Shown piece after piece: positions 1 through 5,761 of a stretch of DNA of 25,659 bases (position 1 is its first letter; each line of letters opens with the position of its first letter). The stretch is from Bacteriovoracaceae bacterium UBA7317 (lineage in GTDB: Bacteria; Bdellovibrionota; Bacteriovoracia; Bacteriovoracales; Bacteriovoracaceae), in the NCBI GenBank assembly GCA_002474345.1, contig DKQD01000179.1:12744-38402 (forward strand), given 5' to 3'. Position numbers and translations under genes: made by a program. The notes beneath the pieces were generated by a model. That model did no database searches. It was not told the origin of the DNA and saw only the letters and a list, made by a program, of their open reading frames with translations.

Positions 1-54
1 GATAAATGAACGGGCGATGCATTGATCTGGTCCCATTTACGTCTTTTTTTCTTT

Positions 55-77
55 AAGCCGGTTAGGCTTCTTTTTTT
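55..77 (+). terminator. Rho-independent terminator of an upstream transcript
   Basis: A 5-bp stem (AAGCC at 55-59 with GGCTT at 65-69, loop GGTTA) is followed by seven T at 71-77. It points rightward, so it would end a gene lying left of the window. The stem is short and only moderately GC-rich, so efficiency is uncertain. Confidence 0.55.
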
Positions 78-160
78 ATGCTTTGCATCTTTTTGTCCAA
101 TGTTGTCTCTGAGCTGCTATTTGAGGTTATAAAGTTTACCTTTCATCTTTTACAAAAGGA

Positions 161-181
161 CCTCTTTGTTAGTAAAAGAGG
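161..181 (+). promoter_or_regulatory. Leader hairpin just upstream of rimM
   Basis: Perfect 7-bp inverted repeat: CCTCTTT at 161-167, seven-base loop, AAAGAGG at 175-181. It sits 33 bases before the chosen rimM start and is followed by a T-rich but G-interrupted stretch. It could be a weak terminator/attenuator or an mRNA-stabilising leader. The dyad is seen directly; its function is inference. The rest of 1-181 holds no recognisable gene. Confidence 0.4.
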
Positions 182-214
182 GTGTTTTGTTTTAGAAATG
201 AGAGGTTAAAAAGA

Positions 215-751
215 GTGGATACGACGAGTATGATAACACTGGGGTTTTGTCAGAGTGTTCATGGACTTAAAGGTGCTTTAAAGCTCAACTTAGAGAACCT
301 AGAGGGAAGGACACTTGAGAAAGGAACAAAAGTCCGCTTATTTCCAAGAAATGGTAAACATCATTTACCGATTGATGGTAGAGACTTTACTGTATCCAAT
401 ATTGTCTACGGCCACAAAGTTATGATCAGTTTTAAAGGTGTGGAGGACCGAACCTCTGCTGAACGGATTCTTCCTTTTGATTTAAAGGTTTTTCGTCATT
501 CATTACCGGATCTTCCTGAAGATGAGGTTTACCTGTCTGATTTGGAAGGCCAGGAAGTTTTTGACCACGAAAAAGGTGAGCCTTTTGGGGAATTGAAAGG
601 CTTTTATGAACATCCAGGTCAAAGCGTTGCAGTTATTGAAACAAAAGACAAAAATCTTCTTGAGATACCATTCGTGAAGGCCTTTTTTCCTGTTGTAGAG
701 CAGTTAGAAAGGGGCCATCGAATTGAAGTGATCAGACCAGAAGTCATTTAA
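215..751 (+). CDS. rimM: Ribosome maturation factor RimM
   Basis: 16S rRNA processing factor that binds ribosomal protein S19 and helps 30S head maturation. The N-terminal RimM signature is clear (LGFCQSVHGLKGALKL, a glycine-rich beta-barrel start). The C-terminal half has the PRC-barrel pattern, with YLSDLEGQEV and LLEIPFVKAFFPVV near the end, matching the family's usual length of about 170-180 residues. The frame is open from a GTG at 182, but GTG 215 has an AGAGG ribosome-binding site at 201-205 with 9-nt spacing and puts the conserved domain at residue 6. ATG 230 is the alternative and has no good Shine-Dalgarno. It is the first gene of a rimM-trmD-methylase-rplS operon, the order usual in bacteria; rpsP and the KH protein often found upstream are not in view. 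Confidence 0.93.
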   Translation: MDTTSMITLGFCQSVHGLKGALKLNLENLEGRTLEKGTKVRLFPRNGKHHLPIDGRDFTVSNIVYGHKVMISFKGVEDRTSAERILPFDLKVFRHSLPDLPEDEVYLSDLEGQEVFDHEKGEPFGELKGFYEHPGQSVAVIETKDKNLLEIPFVKAFFPVVEQLERGHRIEVIRPEVI

Positions 752-803
752 CACCATATTAGAGGCCAATTTTATTATGAATGTTAGGGAGAAGGTGTAT
801 TAA

Positions 804-1565
804 GTGACAAACGGTGAGAAAAAAGATCATAAGATTTGGATCATTTCTTTATTTCCGGATTTTTTCAAGGCCTTTTTGGAGACAGGTCTCTCCGGTCGGG
901 CCTTAAAAGGTGAGAGAGAGTCAGGTCTATCTGTTCATTTAGTTCAGCTAAGAGATTATTCCAGCAATTCCTATAAGGGTGTAGATGATGCTCCTTATGG
1001 AGGAGGCCCAGGTATGGTAATGAGGCCTGATACTCTTCAAGCGGCACTCATTAATGGTGTCGTTGGGCCTGGAGGCTATGGGCCCGACTGGAAGGAAAAG
1101 CTTCACGTTGTTTTTCCTGGACCAAGAGGAAGAGTTTGGAATCAGAAAAACTGTCAGGAGTTTTCCCAAAGTGCCTGGGGAAAAAATGGTCATGGGAAAG
1201 ATTTGGTTTTCATTTGCGGTCGCTATGAGGGCATTGATGAAAGGTTTATCCAGAAATATGTGGATGAGCAGCTAAGCCTTGGTGACTATGTATTGACCGG
1301 TGGCGAGCTTGCTGTCATGGCAATTATTGATTCTGCTATCCGTTTTAAGCCGGGAGTTCTTGGGAATAGAGAAAGTTTTCAAAAGGAGTCCTTTCAGGGA
1401 GGGTTGCTGGAGCACCCTCAATACACAAGGCCTAGGTTGTTTGAAGGCCTAGAGGTTCCAGAGGTACTTCTTTCAGGCAATCATAAAAAAATAGAGGAAT
1501 TTGAGAGGTTTGAGTCTATTAGAGTCACTCAGGCAGAGAGACCAGATTTATTGGAGGATTTATGA
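804..1565 (+). CDS. trmD: tRNA (guanine-N1)-methyltransferase TrmD
   Basis: SPOUT-family enzyme that makes m1G37 in tRNAs reading CNN/GGG-type codons, preventing +1 frameshifts; it uses S-adenosylmethionine. Hallmarks are DDAPYGGGPGMVMRPD (residues 61-76), CGRYEGIDERF (138-148), the trefoil-knot loop LSLGDYVLTGGELAV with the IDS triad (157-177), and the C-terminal LLEHPQYTRP (201-210). At 253 residues it matches the usual 240-260. The GTG start at 804 is supported by AGGGAGAAGG at 786-795, 8 nt upstream. Its last four bases overlap the next start (ATGA), which argues for translational coupling. No key motif is missing. Confidence 0.97.
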   Translation: MTNGEKKDHKIWIISLFPDFFKAFLETGLSGRALKGERESGLSVHLVQLRDYSSNSYKGVDDAPYGGGPGMVMRPDTLQAALINGVVGPGGYGPDWKEKLHVVFPGPRGRVWNQKNCQEFSQSAWGKNGHGKDLVFICGRYEGIDERFIQKYVDEQLSLGDYVLTGGELAVMAIIDSAIRFKPGVLGNRESFQKESFQGGLLEHPQYTRPRLFEGLEVPEVLLSGNHKKIEEFERFESIRVTQAERPDLLEDL

Positions 1566-2176
1566 AAAATTTAAAGGGTGAGGGGTCTCGGGTTTACCTT
1601 GGTCTTGTGCACCACCCTATTAATAATAAAAGAGGTGAGGTTGTAACAACTTCGGTAACCAACTTAGATATCCACGATATATCGAGAAGTTGTAGGACGT
1701 TTGGGGTGACTAATTACTTTCTCATAACACCCCTAAAGGCCCAGCAAGAATTGCTAAAAAGGATTTTAGGTCATTGGAATGAGGATAAGGCATCTGTTTA
1801 TAATCCTGATAGAAGTGACGCTCTTAATGTTGCTCGATGCGTATCATCTATTGATGATGCTTTGCGTTCTGTTGTTGAAACAGAAAAAAAGCTAGGAAAC
1901 CCTTATCAGAAGCCTTTTGTTGTAGTCACTGGTGCAAACTTCAAGCAGCATGATGGGCTTGCAGAAGACTTAAAAGAGAAATTGAAAATTGACAAAAGGC
2001 CGATATTATTGCTATTTGGTACAGGATGGGGACTTACAGCACCTGTTGTGGAAGGAGCGGATTACAGACTGGGACCTATTTTCGGTTCAAGTTTTGATGG
2101 TTACAACCATCTATCTGTGAGGTCTGCAGTGGCGATTTATTTAGATCGTCTTCTTGGCGCCTCTGAGTCTAAATAG
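1562..2176 (+). CDS. SPOUT-fold RNA methyltransferase (PF09936-like, trmD-linked)
   Basis: Predicted SAM-dependent RNA methyltransferase of the small SPOUT family that sits between trmD and rplS in several delta-type and thermophilic bacteria and is sometimes fused to TrmD. The start is ATG 1562, with GGAGG four bases upstream inside trmD. The knot region is visible: the strand LLLLFGTGWGL (149-158) followed by a variable loop and YNHLSVRSAVAIYL (181-194), the expected SAM-binding and dimerisation segment. The N-terminus (VYLGLVHHPINNKRGE) fits this family. The substrate is not established to my knowledge, so a tRNA or rRNA target is inference from operon context. It lacks the TrmD GGGPGM motif, so it is a paralogous fold and not a duplicate TrmD. 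Confidence 0.85.
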   Translation: MKNLKGEGSRVYLGLVHHPINNKRGEVVTTSVTNLDIHDISRSCRTFGVTNYFLITPLKAQQELLKRILGHWNEDKASVYNPDRSDALNVARCVSSIDDALRSVVETEKKLGNPYQKPFVVVTGANFKQHDGLAEDLKEKLKIDKRPILLLFGTGWGLTAPVVEGADYRLGPIFGSSFDGYNHLSVRSAVAIYLDRLLGASESK

Positions 2177-2179
2177 AGT

Positions 2180-2216
2180 GGCCCGAAAAGTTTAAGAAAC
2201 TTTTCTTAAATGGGTC
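2180..2216 (+). promoter_or_regulatory. Two-part hairpin in the rplS leader
   Basis: Between the methyltransferase stop and the rplS ribosome-binding site lies a 9-bp perfect stem (2185-2193 with 2197-2205, loop AAG). It is stacked directly on a second 5-bp stem (2180-2184 with 2212-2216, one G-U pair), with a 6-nt bulge TTAAAT on the 3' side only. No T-tract follows, so this is not a simple terminator. A ribosomal-protein leader for L19 autoregulation or an RNA-processing site is possible. Confidence 0.5.
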
Positions 2217-2238
2217 CTAAGATCATTGTGAGGAAAAA

Positions 2239-2601
2239 ATGAACTTAATTGATGTAGTAAATGAAATTCATGCCAACCCAAAAGTGAAGGATATTCCAGA
2301 CTTCAGAACTGGTGATACCGTTGCTGTTCACGCGAAAATTACTGAGGGTTCAAAAACCCGTATTCAGGTTTTTCAAGGTGTCTGTATTTCCATTAAAAGA
2401 AAAGGTTCTGTGAACGGCCACTTTAGAGTAAGAAAAATCTCTAGTGGAATTGGTGTTGAAAGAGTTTTCCCTTATCATTCACATAATGTTGAAAAGGTTG
2501 AGGTTGTTCAAAGAGGGAAAAGTAGAAGAGCTAAGCTTTACTATCTTAGAGATCGTTCTGGGAAAAGTGCTCGTATTGCTATTGACTACGATAGAAAATA
2601 A
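2239..2601 (+). CDS. rplS: 50S ribosomal protein L19
   Basis: Large-subunit ribosomal protein near the 30S-50S interface. The sequence follows the L19 family along its length: [16 protein letters not shown] (22-37), [43 protein letters not shown], and the basic tail [22 protein letters not shown]. At 120 residues it is the usual size. The start ATG 2239 is preceded by GAGG with suitable spacing. It is last in the rimM-trmD operon, directly followed by a strong terminator, and may be controlled separately by the hairpin at 2180-2216. Confidence 0.98.
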   Translation: MNLIDVVNEIHANPKVKDIPDFRTGDTVAVHAKITEGSKTRIQVFQGVCISIKRKGSVNGHFRVRKISSGIGVERVFPYHSHNVEKVEVVQRGKSRRAKLYYLRDRSGKSARIAIDYDRK

Positions 2602-2636
2602 GTTACTTTTAAAACAGTTTTTTCAAAATAAAAAAA

Positions 2637-2662
2637 GCGTCCAAATTGGGCGCTTTTTTTTT
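2637..2662 (+). terminator. Terminator after rplS
   Basis: GCGTCC at 2637-2642 pairs with GGGCGC at 2648-2653 (one G-U), loop AAATT, followed by nine T at 2654-2662 and preceded by an A-run. This is a classic intrinsic terminator closing the rimM-rplS operon 36 bases after the rplS stop. Confidence 0.9.
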
Positions 2663-2703
2663 CCCTTTTTTAAGAATTTATTAGAAAAAGGACTACGGTA
2701 TTC

Positions 2704-3468
2704 ATGGAACTTCATATTGAAAAAGTTTATTTTGAAGATCAAAAATATTCCTTCTTTTCAGGTTGTGATGAAGTAGGACGAGGCCCTTTGGCAGGCCCTG
2801 TTGTTGGGGCAACCGTAACTCTTTTTCCTCATCTTCTACCAAAGAGTGTTAAGTCTCAGGGAATAGAGAAAGTCTTAGAACCTTTTCTTGAGCTAGGTGT
2901 GGGAGACTCAAAGTCTCTTACAGAAAAGAAAAGAATATCGATTTTAAACCTCTTAGGTATAGAGGTTCCAAAATTAAAGCCTTCTAAAAGGCAGGTATTT
3001 ACAGGCAAAGGTTTGGAAGCCTTTACATATTGTATAGAGGAGGTTTCTCCCCTTGAGATAGATAAAGTTAATATTTTTCAAGCTTCATTAATGGCAATGA
3101 AGAAATCTTTTTTAAGGTCTTTAATTTATAAAAATAAAGCTTTGAAAGATTTTGTGGAGAATCACGGGAGGGGAGTTCTTTTTGTTGATGGAAAGTATCC
3201 TCCAAAGGGACTCGAGGCCGTTGCCTATAGTGAGCCGGTTATTAAGGGCGATAGTAAAGTTGTCCTCATTGCTGTTGCAAGTATTTTGGCCAAAGAGTAC
3301 AGAGATCATTTAATGAGGAGATTTGATTCAGAATACCCTGGTTACGGTTTGGCCAAACATAAGGGGTATCCAACGAAGGCCCATTACGAAGCTCTTGAAA
3401 AAATAGGTCCAAGCCGCATTCACAGGAAGACTTTTAAAGGAGTTAAAGAGTTTTATGAAAACCTTTGA
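2704..3468 (+). CDS. rnhB: Ribonuclease HII
   Basis: Endonuclease that nicks RNA-DNA hybrids and single ribonucleotides misincorporated into DNA. Active-site motifs are present: CDEVGRGPLAGPV (Asp22, Glu23), GDSKSLTEKKR (67-77), LFVDGKYPP (Asp162), and SILAKEYRDHLM (Asp201), followed by the family tail YPGYGLAKHKGYPTKAHYEAL and GPSRIHRKTF. All four acidic residues are kept. At 254 residues it is longer than the usual about 200, owing to extra sequence around residues 42-62 and 84-118. The ATG start has AAAGGA 11 nt upstream and follows the rplS terminator, so a separate promoter is likely but not evident. Its 3' end overlaps the next gene by 14 nt. Confidence 0.95.
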   Translation: MELHIEKVYFEDQKYSFFSGCDEVGRGPLAGPVVGATVTLFPHLLPKSVKSQGIEKVLEPFLELGVGDSKSLTEKKRISILNLLGIEVPKLKPSKRQVFTGKGLEAFTYCIEEVSPLEIDKVNIFQASLMAMKKSFLRSLIYKNKALKDFVENHGRGVLFVDGKYPPKGLEAVAYSEPVIKGDSKVVLIAVASILAKEYRDHLMRRFDSEYPGYGLAKHKGYPTKAHYEALEKIGPSRIHRKTFKGVKEFYENL

Positions 3469-3751
3469 GCTTGGTTTGAAAGAGGAGTCGTGGTGGTCTG
3501 TTTTTTTTCATGGAAAAGGTATTCCGGTTCTTATTTCTCAGGACCTTTTAAGGAAGAAAGGATTGGGCCAGGTGGACCTTTGCTTTTTTAAAAAGGAGGA
3601 CGGTGTTGTTAGCTTGCAGGTTGTTGAGGTGAAGTCTCCCTCTCGTCCTGTTCTTTCTAGGAAACAAAGACGGAGGCTTTTAGGTACTTGTTCTTTTTTG
3701 TCTAAGGTTTTTAATATCTCTTCAAAGCTCTTAGTTAAAGCGCGGGACTAG
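3455..3751 (+). CDS. Divergent YraN/UPF0102-like PD-(D/E)xK protein
   Basis: Small protein resembling the UPF0102 (YraN) family, which has a restriction-endonuclease-like fold and commonly neighbours rnhB. The visible core is GLGQVDLCFF (Asp41), then VVEVKSPS (Glu58, Lys60) giving the D...ExK nuclease triad, then KQRRRLLG (70-77), equivalent to the family's KQRRL helix. At 98 residues it is shorter than the usual about 120 and lacks the normal N-terminal GE..A..YL helix motif, so it is divergent. ATG 3455 lies inside rnhB in another frame, 14-nt overlap, suggesting coupling. The family function is unsettled; a role in DNA handling is inference. Confidence 0.72.
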   Translation: MKTFELGLKEESWWSVFFHGKGIPVLISQDLLRKKGLGQVDLCFFKKEDGVVSLQVVEVKSPSRPVLSRKQRRRLLGTCSFLSKVFNISSKLLVKARD

Positions 3752-3804
3752 TTTTTTGAAGTTTTGTCAAAAGAATTGTCTAATTTTTGTCAATAGCTTT
3801 TATT

Positions 3805-3833
3805 TTGACCAAGTTTCAAAATAGTTTTAAAAC
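3805..3833 (+). promoter_or_regulatory. Sigma-70-type promoter for the 3881 gene
   Basis: TTGACC (3805-3810), a 17-nt spacer, then TAAAAC (3828-3833). Five of six and four of six bases match the consensus. It lies about 48 bases before the start of the secreted-protein gene in an otherwise empty 129-base gap. Confidence 0.55.
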
Positions 3834-3880
3834 ATTGTGTGGGCAAATTTTAATAACTAACACAAAAAAAGGATGTTACT

Positions 3881-4348
3881 ATGAACAAAATGTTGGCTTC
3901 TCTATTACTGTTTTTCTTATCAGTAGGCTCAGTTTCCGCTTTAGAAATTCCCGGTAAGGTTTTTTACTCAATAAAAAGAACAGGTGATGTTGTCTCAAGA
4001 GACATGATCCTTGATATGCCTGAAGGTCGTAAAGGAAAGATTGTCGTTCGTGCAGAAGGTATGAACTTTTCTCTTGAGGCCAAAAAAGCTTTTACAAGAA
4101 CTAAAAGAGGACAAGATAATTTTTATCTTGCGACAACAATGAAGGCCCCTGATTTTGCTGGTGGACAAAAAAGTGCGATGATCTTTAAAGGAACTTATTT
4201 GAAAGGTAAAAATGTTATCAAGTATTATGGAGATGTTTACTCTAAGAATATTGAAGATGAAAATGAGATTGATGGCATTGAAGAAAAAGAGGACTGTCTT
4301 GAAGGATATGAGTTCAAAGGTGGGTTTTCTTTCGAATCTGAAATTTAA
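3881..4348 (+). CDS. Small exported hypothetical protein
   Basis: Not recognised. The product is 155 residues and begins with a clear Sec signal peptide (MNKMLASLLLFFLSVGSVSA, probable cleavage after Ala20). The mature part alternates short charged and hydrophobic stretches consistent with beta structure (GKIVVRAEGMNFSLEA, SAMIFKGTYLKGKNVIKYYGDVY), then a very acidic segment (residues 126-139). A single cysteine lies in EDCLEG. The start ATG 3881 has AAAGGA upstream. The gene stands alone, with its own promoter candidate and a terminator at 4371-4401. A periplasmic or outer-membrane-associated location is inferred from the signal peptide only. Confidence 0.8.
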   Translation: MNKMLASLLLFFLSVGSVSALEIPGKVFYSIKRTGDVVSRDMILDMPEGRKGKIVVRAEGMNFSLEAKKAFTRTKRGQDNFYLATTMKAPDFAGGQKSAMIFKGTYLKGKNVIKYYGDVYSKNIEDENEIDGIEEKEDCLEGYEFKGGFSFESEI

Positions 4349-4370
4349 GACTGAGTTTTTTCGTATAAAA

Positions 4371-4401
4371 AGGGCCCTCTTTAATTAAATAGAGGGTCTT
4401 T
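4371..4401. terminator. Bidirectional terminator between convergent genes
   Basis: GGCCCTCT at 4373-4380 pairs with AGAGGGTC at 4391-4398 (one G-U), loop TTAATTAAAT, flanked by A-run and T-run. It lies between the rightward gene ending at 4348 and the leftward gene ending at 4419 and can serve both. Confidence 0.75.
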
Positions 4402-4418
4402 CAAAATTTTACTTTAAA

Positions 4419-5201
4419 TCAATTCCTCTTTTCTTGCTCAAGTTTTTGCCTAAGTGCTTCTCTAAAAGTTTCTTTAATTTGCTCCTTCTGGCTCACATCC
4501 GCTGGATCCAAGCTCTCAAATTCGTTTAAATAGGCTTCAAATTTTGAGGGTGTAAAAAGAGTTGCTGGTCTTAAATACTTGGCCATACTGGGGTCATGGG
4601 CCCATTCTAAGACTTTTCCATCAATAACGCATTTAAAGTCAGAAAATGAATAACCCTCTCTTAGTCTTCCGAGAATAGAACTTCTTGTAGCAGTCGTTCT
4701 GGACTTAAAGTTTTTTCCTGTTTGTAAATTTAGGTAGTCGACAACTTTTTGGATTGTTTGCTCTTCCAAAGGCTTTTCTTTTGGTGTCTTCTCCCTCCTC
4801 TTTCCATTTTCTTTCGGCCCAATAAGTTCAAAATTAACACTTCTTTTCTTAAGCTTGTAGCTGATATTCAGGTTAAAGGAGAGAGTCCCTTGATCAATAA
4901 GCTTCATGGACTCATAGGTTGGAATAAGTTTGTTTATACTAAAAAGACCGTCACCTTCAGCTTTAAGGATTCCTTTTTTTTCTAGTTGTGCCAAGGAGTC
5001 ATAGGTCTGTTGAAAGCTTAAAGAGAGTCCACCCATTTTTGTGAAATTTAGGACCCTTTCTTTTTCAAGGTGACCACTGCCATCTTTAAGCTTGGCCAGG
5101 AGGAGTAAAAGGGTAGCATATTGATGAGCCGGCCTGAGGTCAAACAGGTTACATAGGTCAATTAAATAAAGGGGAGCTTCTTCAATTTCTATTTCTTCCA
5201 T
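4419..5201 (-). CDS. Winged-helix protein with phage-replication C-terminal domain
   Basis: Residues about 153-228 match the pattern of the conserved phage C-terminal domain (Phg_2220_C type) found in phage replication initiators: VVDYLNLQTGKNFKSR, then ILGRLREGYSFSDFKCVID, EWAHDPSMAKYLRPATLF and KFEAYLNEF. The N-terminal part (residues 10-100) is helical with an HTH-like pattern (SLSFQQTYDSLAQLEKKGILKAEGDGLFSI), and the middle (120-150) is a basic linker. Such proteins load helicase or organise replisomes in phages, but no other phage gene is near. The chosen start is ATG 5201; a TTG at 5207 would overlap a promoter -10 element. No Shine-Dalgarno precedes ATG 5201. A domesticated phage replication protein or a host regulator are both possible. 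Confidence 0.78.
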   Translation of the reverse strand: MEEIEIEEAPLYLIDLCNLFDLRPAHQYATLLLLLAKLKDGSGHLEKERVLNFTKMGGLSLSFQQTYDSLAQLEKKGILKAEGDGLFSINKLIPTYESMKLIDQGTLSFNLNISYKLKKRSVNFELIGPKENGKRREKTPKEKPLEEQTIQKVVDYLNLQTGKNFKSRTTATRSSILGRLREGYSFSDFKCVIDGKVLEWAHDPSMAKYLRPATLFTPSKFEAYLNEFESLDPADVSQKEQIKETFREALRQKLEQEKRN

Positions 5202-5206
5202 ACTCA

Positions 5207-5215
5207 ATTATACCA
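5207..5215 (-). promoter_or_regulatory. Extended -10 element abutting the 5201 start
   Basis: On the minus strand the sequence reads TGG-TATAAT, a full TGn extended -10 with a perfect hexamer, ending six bases before the A of ATG 5201. A transcript from it would begin at or within a base or two of the start codon, i.e. a leaderless mRNA. The -35 region is poor, as allowed for extended -10 promoters. Confidence 0.5.
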
Positions 5216-5245
5216 AAGAATAAATCTTACGAAACAATGGATTCA

Positions 5246-5270
5246 TGCCCTAAGCTTATTTTTTAGGGCA
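5246..5270. other. Inverted repeat in the leader of the phage-domain gene
   Basis: TGCCCTAA at 5246-5253 and TTAGGGCA at 5263-5270 form a perfect 8-bp stem with a 9-nt loop. A T-run follows on the plus strand only (5272-5276), so as a terminator it faces the opposite way to the genes here. On the minus strand it would form a hairpin in the 5' leader made from the promoter at 5297-5325. Confidence 0.5.
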
Positions 5271-5296
5271 CTTTTTATCTGAGTTCTTGTAAAGGA

Positions 5297-5325
5297 AATA
5301 TAGGGGGTCATTTTTTTTTGGTCAA
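5297..5325 (-). promoter_or_regulatory. Sigma-70-type promoter with A9 spacer tract
   Basis: Minus strand: TTGACC (5325-5320), a 17-nt spacer made of nine A then TGACCCCC, and TATATT (5302-5297). It matches the consensus at five of six positions in each hexamer with ideal spacing. It lies just downstream of the 140-aa gene and reads toward the phage-domain gene, giving a leader of about 90 nt. Confidence 0.65.
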
Positions 5326-5327
5326 GA

Positions 5328-5750
5328 CTAAAGGAGTCCCATTTCCTTTCCTTTTCGCATGATTTCATCCTTTTCTTCTTGACTCATATTAGCAAAAGTT
5401 TTTTGGATTTCGGCCATTTGTTCGGGAGACATTGACTTCATAAAGCTTTGTGCTTTTTCTTTTAGCTCATCCTGATCCATATTTTTTAACTCTTCAGGAT
5501 TGAAAGAGAAGGGGGCGCTCTGTGATGCGCTGCCTTTTTTAGCGCTAGAGAAGATGACCCTCTCTGTTTCTAAAAGGGACTCTATGCCATGCTTTTCTTT
5601 CATAACTTTTAAGACATCATTAAAGCTGAGCCCTTTTGAGTCAGCAATTTCGTACATCTTTTCAAGGGGAAGAGAAACTTTTCTTTCTGGAAAGCCATTA
5701 CCTTTTAAGTTTTCTTCTATTTGTTTGATAAACTGATCTCTTGTGTCCAT
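5328..5750 (-). CDS. Hypothetical helical protein downstream of leuS
   Basis: Not recognised. The product is 140 residues, soluble, with no signal peptide. The N-terminal half (1-65) is a charged helical region (MYEIADSKGLSFNDVLKVMKEK). A short Ser/Ala/Pro linker follows (70-85), then a helical C-terminus rich in Met, Gln, Glu and Lys with the repeated MS(P/Q)E pattern (MSPEQMAEIQKTFANMSQEE), faintly like STI1-type repeats. ATG 5750 has GAGG seven bases upstream, and that site lies immediately after the leuS stop codon (11-nt gap), so it is almost certainly co-transcribed with leuS. The context gives no specific function. Confidence 0.72.
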   Translation of the reverse strand: MDTRDQFIKQIEENLKGNGFPERKVSLPLEKMYEIADSKGLSFNDVLKVMKEKHGIESLLETERVIFSSAKKGSASQSAPFSFNPEELKNMDQDELKEKAQSFMKSMSPEQMAEIQKTFANMSQEEKDEIMRKGKEMGLL

Positions 5751-5761
5751 AAAAACCTCAA

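Noticed and set aside
93..121. TTGTCC-17-GCTATT as a promoter for rimM
   Set aside because: The -10 matches only three of six bases; not enough to annotate.
2444..2776. 110-codon plus-strand frame running from rplS through the terminator into rnhB
   Set aside because: It spans a strong intrinsic terminator, overlaps two certain genes in another frame and encodes low-complexity Lys/Phe sequence.
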